DNA of 16,113 bases from NCBI GenBank assembly GCA_903829855.1, contig CAIKRN010000122.1:1-16113 (forward strand), in the 5' to 3' direction. This DNA is from an uncultured Opitutia bacterium. Lineage in GTDB: Bacteria > Verrucomicrobiota > Verrucomicrobiia > Opitutales > UBA953. Position 1 is the stretch's first letter. Each line of letters begins with the position of its first letter. The notes under the pieces were generated by a model. That model made no database searches and was not told the origin of the DNA. It was given only the letters and a program-made list of their open reading frames with translations. Positions 1 through 7,408 of this stretch are shown one piece after another. The position numbers and the translations under genes are program-made.

Positions 1-1
1 C

Positions 2-244
2 GTGGCGCAGGTCAGCTATCACGTACCGGGTGACGAAGCCTCGGCCGACATCCGCGACGCCCAGGCAGCGCTCTGGAAGTCCGGCATTGCGCTCGCCGGC
101 CCGGATAGCGATGCCCTGAAATCCGAGTGGCGTCAGAGCAATGGCAAGGGCGTCCACTTCAGCGGTCCCGGCCTCCGGGAACATGCCGCCCGCTGGGCCG
201 AACGCATTACCCCTTGGCTCGAGCTGCAACTCGGCCAGAAGTAA
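2..244 (+). CDS. SASA-type acetylesterase (sialate O-acetylesterase-like), 3' part only
   Basis: This is the C-terminal end of a longer gene cut off by the window start. The frame is open from base 2, and the GTG there is probably an internal valine codon. The visible 80 residues end with GVHFSGPGLREHAARWAE, which resembles the last block of the SASA/SGNH carbohydrate-esterase family, whose members remove O-acetyl groups from sugars. The His (codon at 155-157) would be the catalytic base. The position three residues before it, where SGNH enzymes usually carry Asp (DxxH), is Lys here (146-148). The stop is 4 bases before the P450 start, so the two genes are probably co-transcribed. Family assignment is fairly firm; the exact substrate is not visible, nor is any signal peptide, because the 5' half is missing. 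Confidence 0.7.
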   Translation: MAQVSYHVPGDEASADIRDAQAALWKSGIALAGPDSDALKSEWRQSNGKGVHFSGPGLREHAARWAERITPWLELQLGQK

Positions 245-248
245 ATCC

Positions 249-1415
249 ATGTTCGGCGGAAAATGTCCCTTCGGCCACAAGCCCACCGACCCCTTCAAGG
301 CGAAGCGGGAGGCTGGCCCAGTCGCGCGCTACGAATTTCAAGGCGAACAGATTCCGATGATCCTGCGGCATGCGGATGTTCGCCAAGCAGCGAAAGATTG
401 GTCGACCTATAGCTCTGACGCCCCTTGCCGCGTGCCGATTCCCTCCGAGGAATCCGTGCGTTCTGTCCGGCAACTCCCACTGGAGATCGACCCCCCTGCA
501 CACGCCGATTACCGAGCCATCGCCGAACCATTCTTCCAGCGACCCAAGTCCGCCGTAATGGTCGCCCAAGTTGAAGCCTTGACGGAGGAGATGCTCCGCG
601 ACGCCTTTAATCGCCCAGAAATCGAAATCGTCCACGATTTCGCCCTGCCGCTCCAATCCCGCGCCCTTACCTACCTGCTGAATGTCCCCGAGAGCGAAGC
701 GGAACTCTGGATCGGCTGGGGCACACACGTCTTCCGCAAGAACGATGGGCTCAGCAAGAGCTCCGGCCTCGACGAATACATCGAAGGTAAGTTCGCCGCC
801 ACCGCCGCCCAACCCGGCGCTGACTTCTTCTCCGCACTCCACGCGGCCACTTTCCAAGGCCGTCCGCTCACCCATCAGGAGAAGCTCGGTTACGCGAACA
901 TCGCCTTCGCCGGCGGCCGCGACACGATCATCCACACGGTTGCTTGCGCGCTCGGACACCTCGCGGCTAATCCAGAAGCCCTCACTTACCTACGCGAAGA
1001 CCCGAAACGCATCACGCATGCGAGCGAAGAGTTCTTCCGTTACTTCATGCCGCTGACCCACATTGGACGCGTTTGCCCCGTCGCGACCTCCGTGCACGGC
1101 GAGCACGTCCCTGCGGGCGGACGCGTCTCCCTCGGCTGGGCTTCGGCGAATCGGGATGAATCTGTTTTTGCGCAGGCCGATGAATTCAAGATCGATCGCA
1201 AACCGAACCCTCACCTCTCCTTCGGCTTCGGCGAACACCTCTGCCTTGGTGCGGCCCACGCTCGCCTGATTCTCCGCACCCTACTCCAGAAGTGCGTCGA
1301 ACACGTGGATACTTTGGAAATCATCTCCGCCGTGGAGCGCGTGGAAAAGGAAGCCTCCTATGACCGGGCGCTGGGCTATGAAACGTTGGTGCTGAAGATT
1401 CGGCCGCGGGCGTGA
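249..1415 (+). CDS. soluble cytochrome P450
   Basis: This predicted 388-residue, soluble bacterial-type P450 has no membrane anchor. The I-helix oxygen-activation motif AGGRDT is at residues 221-226, the K-helix ExxR (E261, R264) follows, and the heme loop FGFGEHLCLG places the thiolate ligand at Cys332. Length fits class I bacterial P450s of about 400 residues. The ATG at 249 is chosen because it follows the upstream stop by 4 bases; the frame is open upstream to 141, but that would overlap the esterase gene heavily. The N-terminus begins MFGGKCPFGH, a short Cys/His-containing segment whose role I cannot name. No ferredoxin or reductase is encoded nearby, so electron donors must come from elsewhere. 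The substrate is unknown. Pairing with an acetylesterase hints at sugar or natural-product decoration chemistry, which is inference. Confidence 0.93.
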   Translation: MFGGKCPFGHKPTDPFKAKREAGPVARYEFQGEQIPMILRHADVRQAAKDWSTYSSDAPCRVPIPSEESVRSVRQLPLEIDPPAHADYRAIAEPFFQRPKSAVMVAQVEALTEEMLRDAFNRPEIEIVHDFALPLQSRALTYLLNVPESEAELWIGWGTHVFRKNDGLSKSSGLDEYIEGKFAATAAQPGADFFSALHAATFQGRPLTHQEKLGYANIAFAGGRDTIIHTVACALGHLAANPEALTYLREDPKRITHASEEFFRYFMPLTHIGRVCPVATSVHGEHVPAGGRVSLGWASANRDESVFAQADEFKIDRKPNPHLSFGFGEHLCLGAAHARLILRTLLQKCVEHVDTLEIISAVERVEKEASYDRALGYETLVLKIRPRA

Positions 1416-1519
1416 ACAGGGGTTGCCTCGGGCTCGCGTCCGGGCATTTTACGATCACCCCTAAAACCTTACGTCCCTTGCGGGGTTTCAGTAAGCATAC
1501 CCCCGCCTTACCCTAACCT

Positions 1520-3616
1520 ATGTTCGCCTTCAGCCTGACTATTTTCTGGGGAGCCTGCCTGCTCTTCCTCGTGCAGCCGCTGATTGCTCGCTTCATCCTG
1601 CCTTGGTTCGGCGGTGGCCCCGCCGTCTGGACGACCTGCATGCTCTTCTTCCAGGTACTCCTCCTGGGCGGCTACGCTTATGCGCACTTCAGCATCAGCC
1701 GACTTAAGCCGCGCCAGCAGGTCATCCTCCACCTATGCCTTCTCGCCATCGCCGTGGCGCTCCTGCCAATCACACCCAGCGATCAGTGGAAACCCACGGA
1801 TGGTTCGCAGCCCGCTGGTCATATTTTATTTCTGCTGCTCGGCTGCCTTGGCCTGCCCTACCTCGTGCTCTCGGCCACAGGCCCGCTCCTGCAAGCTTGG
1901 TTCAGCGAAGCGCACCCGGGCGTCTCGCCCTATCGCCTCTACGCGCTCTCCAACGTTGGCTCGCTCCTCGCGCTCATTGCTTATCCCTTCGTCGTCGAAC
2001 CCAACCTCTCCCGGCAACTTCAGGCCAGCTACTGGTCCGGTGGCCTCGCGGTGTATGCCGGACTTGCTGGATGGTGTGGGCTGATCGTCTGGCAGCGCGC
2101 CCAATCCGCCGAAAAAAATCCAGCCGCCGATATCGCTGAACCAGAAGTCGCCACCCCTTTCGCCCAAGTTTTCCTATGGCTCGCGCTCCCGGCCTGCGGC
2201 GTGATGCTCCTCCTCGCGATTACCAATAAGCTCTGCCAAGACATCGCCGTGGTGCCATTCCTCTGGGTGCTACCCCTCGGACTCTACCTTCTGTCTTTCA
2301 TCATCAGCTTCGACAGCCCTCGCTGGTATCAGCGCTGGCTCTGGATGCCGCTCCTCGCCGGATTACTGGGTGGGGTACTCTGGCAACTCATCCAAGCGGA
2401 ATCGCACCCGGAGATTACCATGGAGGCTTCGCTCTACCTCGGCCTGCTCTTCGTGGCGTGCATGGTTTGCCACGGCGAAGTCTATCGCCTGCGGCCGAGC
2501 GCCAAAAAGCTCACCGGGTATTACCTCTCAATCTCCGCCGGTGGCGCCTTGGGCGGCCTCTTCGTCGCCCTCGCCGCCCCGCTCATCTTCCCGGATTATT
2601 TTGAACTACATCTCGCCCTGTACCTCATGGCGGCACTGGCTTTGATCGTCCTCCGCCAAGAGGCATCATCCCTGCTCCAACGCGGAATGGGGCGCTGGGG
2701 TTGGGCCCTCTTACTCCCGCTCCTGTTGGCCTTTGGTGCCAAGCTCTGGGATATTGCGGATACCTCCCGCAAGGGCTCTTCCATCGTGACCCGCGGATTT
2801 TACGGCGTGCTTAAAGTCAATATTGCCAACGCGGATAATCCCGAGCAACGCCATCTCACACTCCAGCATGGTGCCACCATTCACGGGTTGCAGTATAGTG
2901 GCGAGATTCGCCGACGTATGGCGACGACCTACTACAGCGAGACGAGCGGCATCGGCCGATTGCTACGCGCCTACCATCCTGACCATGGCCGCCGCGTTGG
3001 GGCTGTCGGGCTTGGTGCGGGAACGCTGGCCGCCTGGGGCGATGCCGGTGACACATTCCGCTTCTACGAGATTAATGATGATGTGGCTCGGCTCGCCACC
3101 AAGACCTTCACTTACCTGAAAGATTCCAAGGCAAAGACGGAACTCGTGATGGGTGATGCCCGGCTCAAGATGGAAGGCGAAAAGGATCAGAACTACGACG
3201 TGATTATCCTCGACGCCTTCAGTAGCGACGCCATTCCGGTCCACCTGCTCACGCTGGAAGCTTTCCAGATTTACAATCGCCACCTCCGAAGCGACGGCGT
3301 CATCGCCGTGCACGTCTCTAACCGCTATCTGGACCTACGTCCCATCGTGGCGCGAGCCGCTCAGGCCTCCAAATATAACTCGGCAATCATCAATGACAGT
3401 GAGCCGGCCGCCGATGATGACGGCATCTACGCCTCGGACTGGATTCTGCTCACCCGGAATAAGACCCTACTCAGCCACCCGCTGATCAGTAAGGTCGCCG
3501 GCGACCCAATTGAGGTCTCGGAACGTATCGGTGCCTGGACGGATGACCGGAGCGACTTGCTCCGCATCCTCATCACCAAGGAGCATTCGTTCCTGGAATG
3601 GCTCCAATCGCGTTAG
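1520..3616 (+). CDS. membrane protein fused to a spermidine-synthase-like domain
   Basis: This 698-residue protein has two parts. Residues 1 to about 420 hold roughly ten to twelve hydrophobic segments, starting with one at about 5-28, typical of proteins annotated as fused MFS/spermidine synthase. The C-terminal third is a Rossmann methyltransferase/aminopropyltransferase-like domain: a VGLGAGTLA nucleotide loop near residues 496-504, an acidic ribose-binding strand FYEIND with E517, GDAR near 545-548, and DAFSSDAIPVH at 565-575, where polyamine synthases have their catalytic Asp loop. The biochemical function of these membrane fusions is not established; neither polyamine synthesis nor transport should be assumed. 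It stands alone, with a 104-base gap before it and an intrinsic terminator after it. The start lacks a Shine-Dalgarno sequence and follows a pyrimidine-rich stretch (16 of 20 bases). No other polyamine gene is present. Confidence 0.85.
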   Translation: MFAFSLTIFWGACLLFLVQPLIARFILPWFGGGPAVWTTCMLFFQVLLLGGYAYAHFSISRLKPRQQVILHLCLLAIAVALLPITPSDQWKPTDGSQPAGHILFLLLGCLGLPYLVLSATGPLLQAWFSEAHPGVSPYRLYALSNVGSLLALIAYPFVVEPNLSRQLQASYWSGGLAVYAGLAGWCGLIVWQRAQSAEKNPAADIAEPEVATPFAQVFLWLALPACGVMLLLAITNKLCQDIAVVPFLWVLPLGLYLLSFIISFDSPRWYQRWLWMPLLAGLLGGVLWQLIQAESHPEITMEASLYLGLLFVACMVCHGEVYRLRPSAKKLTGYYLSISAGGALGGLFVALAAPLIFPDYFELHLALYLMAALALIVLRQEASSLLQRGMGRWGWALLLPLLLAFGAKLWDIADTSRKGSSIVTRGFYGVLKVNIANADNPEQRHLTLQHGATIHGLQYSGEIRRRMATTYYSETSGIGRLLRAYHPDHGRRVGAVGLGAGTLAAWGDAGDTFRFYEINDDVARLATKTFTYLKDSKAKTELVMGDARLKMEGEKDQNYDVIILDAFSSDAIPVHLLTLEAFQIYNRHLRSDGVIAVHVSNRYLDLRPIVARAAQASKYNSAIINDSEPAADDDGIYASDWILLTRNKTLLSHPLISKVAGDPIEVSERIGAWTDDRSDLLRILITKEHSFLEWLQSR

Positions 3617-3632
3617 GCTGATAAAGGCTCGA

Positions 3633-3658
3633 AACCCGGCTCCCCCGGGTTGCCTTTT
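3633..3658 (+). terminator. intrinsic terminator after the spermidine-synthase-like gene
   Basis: A perfect 7-bp stem AACCCGG / CCGGGTT encloses the loop CTCCC and is followed by GCCTTTT. It starts 17 bases after the stop at 3616, as expected for a Rho-independent terminator, although the T-tract is short. It overlaps the possible -35 box of the next gene. Confidence 0.6.
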
Positions 3659-3678
3659 GACGAAGGCCACCCTATCAA
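3650..3678 (+). promoter_or_regulatory. possible sigma70-type promoter for the cytochrome c unit
   Basis: TTGCCT (3650-3655) and TATCAA (3673-3678) are separated by exactly 17 bases, each matching the sigma70 consensus at four of six positions. The -10 box ends 12 bases before the ATG at 3691, which would give a very short or absent leader. Weak boxes like these arise by chance, so confidence is low. It is supported mainly by the preceding terminator, which implies that a new promoter is needed here. Confidence 0.3.
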
Positions 3679-3690
3679 ACTGCCCTGCCG

Positions 3691-6366
3691 ATGAGCGTGC
3701 GTTCCCTGATCTTTTCCCTGCTGGCTGCGTCCTTGACCGTGGCCGCCGCGGATAAACCCAAGGCCACGCCAAAAGCTGCCCGCCCGACCGTCGCCCAGCC
3801 GTGGGGCACATGGGTTGAAGCTGATTATCCTTACTTCTCGTCCGTCCTCGACGCCCGCCGGGAAGGCCTCGGCCAAAATAACCTCACCCCGCGCGGCATC
3901 ATCCTGAAACTCCCGCAAGACTGCTGGGCCTGCTTCGACACAGATCTTCTCCGCATCTCCGCCGTCTGGAAAGGTAAAGGCGTCACTGATAAAGCCCTCG
4001 CTCCAGGTTCGTACCTAGACCCGAGCCGCAAGACTCCCGGAGGACAATTTCCCGCCCCCCAACCGGATGGTAAACTTTGGCTCGGCTGTGCACTGCTTCC
4101 CGGATGGCAAGGGGGCGAAAAAATCAGCCTGACAGATCCGCGCTCGCCCGCCCCTAGCCCCGAGGAAGTCGGCCGCGGCCCCTTGCCCGCCGAGATGGGA
4201 CGTTTCACGGCCCTGCACCTCGCTGGCGACCAAGTCGTCCTCGAGTACACCGTGCATGATGCCAAAGTCCGCGAATGGTGGACCGCCTCCAACCGCGGCG
4301 AACATACGGTCGTCGAACGACATATTTCCCTCTCGCCGTCTAAGCGGGACCTTTGGCTCGTGGTGGGCAACCGCATGAACGGCCCAGCCCAAGAAATCGA
4401 AACAGGGGTCAGCGTCACCTCGCCCACTGGGCAAGACAATGCGCAGCTCGCCAACCATGACGACCTCTGGGTGGTTAAAGTCCCCGCCCATCAAGCTGAA
4501 GTCACCTTCTGTGTTGCCCTCTGCGACGAACGCATCGCTCCTGCCGTCGCGCCCAAGCCGATGCCTACCGGCGCCTCGAAGTCGCGCTGGCCACAGACGG
4601 TGGCAACGACCGTCCACCGCTCGGATGCCAAGGAAACATACGTCATCGATCACGTCGACCTGCCCATCCCCAATCCTTGGAAGCGGGCCGTGCGTTGCGG
4701 TGATATTCAGTTTAAGAAAGATGGCACCGCCGTCGTGGTCACCATCGACGGCGACGTGTGGACCGCCACTGGCCTCCCGCAAGATCAAGGATCTGTGCAC
4801 TGGCACCGCTTCGCATCGGGCCTGCACGAGCCGATGACGTGTGCGATCCGCGACGAAGAAATTTACGTCTTCGATCGCAACGGCATCTGGCGCCTCCGCG
4901 ACACTAATGGAGACGGTGAAGCCGACGTCCACGAACTCTTCTCTAACGCCTTCGCTCAGACGGCGGACATGCGCGAATTCCCCAGCACCATCCGCCTCGC
5001 CCCGAAAGGTGAATTCGTCATCGCCAAGGGCGGACAGGAAGGCACCACCCTCGGCAAACATAACGGCAGCGTCCTGCGCATCGCCGCCGATGGACTCACC
5101 TCTACCGTGCTCGGCTACGGCTTCCGCCAACCCAATCTCGCTGTCAATCTCCACACCGGCCTCGTCACCGCCAGCGACCAAGAAGGTCAGTACATCCCCA
5201 GCACGCCCCTTCACATCGTCCGCGATCACCAGTTCTACGGCTTCCTCGGCGACAAGTACCCACGCGAGCAATACCCGGCCCCCATTGCGGATCCACTCAC
5301 CTGGGTACCACACTCCATCAACGCCTCCGCCCTCTCCCAGGTCTGGCTGTTCGACGCCAAGATGGGCCCATTGAACAATGAGCTCGTGCAGATTTGCTTC
5401 AACAAGCCCGACCTGCTGCGCGTGGTCTTCAATCATCGCGGCTCCCGTCCGCAAGCCAGCATGGTAAGTGTCACCACCGCGTTCGATTTCCCACCTCTCA
5501 ATGGCTCCGTGAACCCCAGCGATGGCCAGCTTTATATCGCCGGCTTCCAAGTCATCGGCTGGGGCAATGTCCTCGACACCTTGAGCGGCATTGGACGCGT
5601 ACGCTACACCCGCCAGCCTTCGCTCACCCCCAAGGCCGTCGTACCAATGGCCAATGGCGTCCTCTTAAACTTCGACGTCGCCCTCGACCCAGCCAAGGCC
5701 AAGGACCCTGCCAATTATTCGCTCGCTACCTGGCACTACCAACGCCGCTACACCTACGGCTCGGCACAGTATAAGGCAGATGGTACGCCTGGGAACGATT
5801 GGCTCATCCCGAGCAGCGCCTACCTCAGCAAAGACGGCCACAGCCTCTTCATTGGCGTGCCTGGCATGAAACTCGTCGAACAGCTGCGGATTGGCTGGTC
5901 CATTGCCAGCGCCGCCGGCGACGAAATGCACCAAAATGCTTACACGACGCCGTACGACCTAATCAAATTCGACCCCAAGGCCGAAGGCTTCGAGGACCTC
6001 ACCGTCGACCTCACCCCTCGCCGGGCCACCGCAGGCAAAGCCGAAATCATCTCCGCCGAAGAAGGCCGTCGCCTCGCCACAATGTTCGGCTGCGTCGCCT
6101 GCCACTCCGTCCTCGATATCGACCAACCGCACGTCGGACCGAAATGGAAGGGGCTCTATGGTGCGCAACGGGATTTCATCACCGACAAGGGTAAGAAAGG
6201 TACCTGCGTGGCCGACGACGCTTATATCCGCGAGTCCATCCTCGATCCTAACGCCAAGAAAGCGCCTGCGTACGCCAAGGGCGAATACGCTATGCCCAGC
6301 TTTGCTGGCATCCTGAGTGATGCGCAAATCTCCTCCCTCATTCTTTATATCCAGACCCTCAAATAA
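3691..6366 (+). CDS. secreted DUF6797-like / beta-propeller / cytochrome c protein
   Basis: This 891-residue exported protein starts with a signal peptide (cleavage likely near residue 20, after TVAAA). Residues about 30-330 resemble the N-terminal DUF6797-type region seen in verrucomicrobial and planctomycetal proteins. Residues about 335-600 look like a soluble-dehydrogenase-type beta-propeller, including an EF-hand-like DTNGDGEAD loop at 404-412. A beta-rich linker follows, and the C-terminus is a class I cytochrome c domain: CVACH at 801-805 binds heme covalently, and the Met of YAMPSF (M868) is the likely second axial ligand. Related proteins are thought to be periplasmic electron-transfer dehydrogenases, but the substrate of this architecture is unknown. 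The stop is one base before the next start, so it heads a probable operon. The start has no Shine-Dalgarno. Domain edges are estimates by eye. Confidence 0.87.
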   Translation: MSVRSLIFSLLAASLTVAAADKPKATPKAARPTVAQPWGTWVEADYPYFSSVLDARREGLGQNNLTPRGIILKLPQDCWACFDTDLLRISAVWKGKGVTDKALAPGSYLDPSRKTPGGQFPAPQPDGKLWLGCALLPGWQGGEKISLTDPRSPAPSPEEVGRGPLPAEMGRFTALHLAGDQVVLEYTVHDAKVREWWTASNRGEHTVVERHISLSPSKRDLWLVVGNRMNGPAQEIETGVSVTSPTGQDNAQLANHDDLWVVKVPAHQAEVTFCVALCDERIAPAVAPKPMPTGASKSRWPQTVATTVHRSDAKETYVIDHVDLPIPNPWKRAVRCGDIQFKKDGTAVVVTIDGDVWTATGLPQDQGSVHWHRFASGLHEPMTCAIRDEEIYVFDRNGIWRLRDTNGDGEADVHELFSNAFAQTADMREFPSTIRLAPKGEFVIAKGGQEGTTLGKHNGSVLRIAADGLTSTVLGYGFRQPNLAVNLHTGLVTASDQEGQYIPSTPLHIVRDHQFYGFLGDKYPREQYPAPIADPLTWVPHSINASALSQVWLFDAKMGPLNNELVQICFNKPDLLRVVFNHRGSRPQASMVSVTTAFDFPPLNGSVNPSDGQLYIAGFQVIGWGNVLDTLSGIGRVRYTRQPSLTPKAVVPMANGVLLNFDVALDPAKAKDPANYSLATWHYQRRYTYGSAQYKADGTPGNDWLIPSSAYLSKDGHSLFIGVPGMKLVEQLRIGWSIASAAGDEMHQNAYTTPYDLIKFDPKAEGFEDLTVDLTPRRATAGKAEIISAEEGRRLATMFGCVACHSVLDIDQPHVGPKWKGLYGAQRDFITDKGKKGTCVADDAYIRESILDPNAKKAPAYAKGEYAMPSFAGILSDAQISSLILYIQTLK

Positions 6367-6367
6367 G

Positions 6368-7405
6368 ATGCCCCCGACCCTCGACCTCACGCGCTCTCCC
6401 GCCACGGACCCACTCGGCATCTACCGCTTCCGCGATGGCCTTTACGCGGTCGACCTCATCGCGGCGGCCGTCACAGAGTTCGACCTCTTCACCAAGCTCG
6501 CCCTCAAGCCCTCCGACCTTGCGACCGTCTGCCAAGATTTCGCGACGCACCGTCGGCCCACCGACGTGATGCTGACGCTCTTCACCGCGAATGGCTTCCT
6601 CGCCCTGAAAGACAGCATCTACTCCGTCACTGCTCTCGGCCAGGAACACCTCGTCAGCACCTCACCCACCTTCCTGGGGCCTTACTACGCCTCCTTGAAA
6701 GATCGCCCAGTGGTGAAAGATTTCGTCATCATCCTGCGCACAGACAAGCCGGCCAACTGGGGTAGTTACAAAGACGAGAAGCCGTGGACGGAAGCGATGC
6801 TCACCGATGAATTCGCGACCACCTTCACCGCTGCCATGGATTGCCGTGGATTCACACTCGGCCCCACCATGGCGAAAGCCGCCCCCATCGGAACCCGCAC
6901 GCGTCTCTTGGATATTGCGGGAGGCTCCGGCATCTACGCCTGTGCCCTCGTGGCCAATCATCCCACGCTGACCGCAACGGTCTTCGAACGCGCACCTGTC
7001 GATGGCATCGCCCGCAAGATGATCGCCAAACGAGGTTTTCAAGACCGGGTCGACGTCGCCGCTGGCGACATGTTCAAGGACACCCTACCCACTGGCTACG
7101 ACGTCCACCTCTTCTCCAACGTGCTGCACGATTGGGATACAGATAAGGTCCGCACGCTCCTCGCCGCCTCCGCCAAGGCCCTTCCCAAGGGCGGCCTACT
7201 TATCGTCCACGATGCCCACCTGAATGACGCCAAGACCGGGCCCGCCCCCGTCGCCGCCTACTCTGCCCTGCTGATGAGTGTCACCGAAGGCCGTTGCTAC
7301 GGGACCGGCGAGATGCGCGCCTTATTGACCGAAGCCGGCTTCACCGACATCCGTCATCAAGATACCGCCTGCGATCGTAGCATTGTCACCGCCGTCCGGA
7401 ATTAA
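6368..7405 (+). CDS. class I SAM-dependent O-methyltransferase (acetylserotonin/hydroxyindole OMT-like)
   Basis: This predicted 345-residue cytoplasmic enzyme has no signal peptide. Residues 1-110 form a helical, winged-helix-like N-terminal part typical of the dimerising region of family 2 O-methyltransferases. The SAM-binding loop LLDIAGGSG is at 180-188, and VLHDWD carries the likely catalytic base His254, matching the HDW motif of this family. Members transfer methyl groups to hydroxyls of phenolic, indole or polyketide small molecules; the substrate here is unknown. The frame is open upstream to 6317, but the ATG at 6368, one base after the upstream stop, is preferred because it avoids overlap and begins at the family's usual N-terminus. 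Translation is probably coupled to the cytochrome gene. It is odd to find it between two exported proteins. Confidence 0.87.
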   Translation: MPPTLDLTRSPATDPLGIYRFRDGLYAVDLIAAAVTEFDLFTKLALKPSDLATVCQDFATHRRPTDVMLTLFTANGFLALKDSIYSVTALGQEHLVSTSPTFLGPYYASLKDRPVVKDFVIILRTDKPANWGSYKDEKPWTEAMLTDEFATTFTAAMDCRGFTLGPTMAKAAPIGTRTRLLDIAGGSGIYACALVANHPTLTATVFERAPVDGIARKMIAKRGFQDRVDVAAGDMFKDTLPTGYDVHLFSNVLHDWDTDKVRTLLAASAKALPKGGLLIVHDAHLNDAKTGPAPVAAYSALLMSVTEGRCYGTGEMRALLTEAGFTDIRHQDTACDRSIVTAVRN

Positions 7406-7408
7406 CGG

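Noticed and set aside
207..959. 250-codon open frame on the minus strand
   Set aside because: It is the antisense shadow of the P450 gene, which has all its diagnostic motifs on the + strand.
1416..1519. Gap between P450 and membrane fusion gene examined for terminator or promoter
   Set aside because: AAACC and GGTTT can pair across a 15-base loop, but no T-tract follows. TTACGT with TAAGCA at 17 bases is too weak to call a promoter.
4015..5550. 511-codon open frame on the minus strand
   Set aside because: It lies wholly inside the well-supported cytochrome c gene. It has no recognisable domain and shows the Gly/Val/Glu-rich make-up typical of antisense shadows in GC-rich coding DNA.
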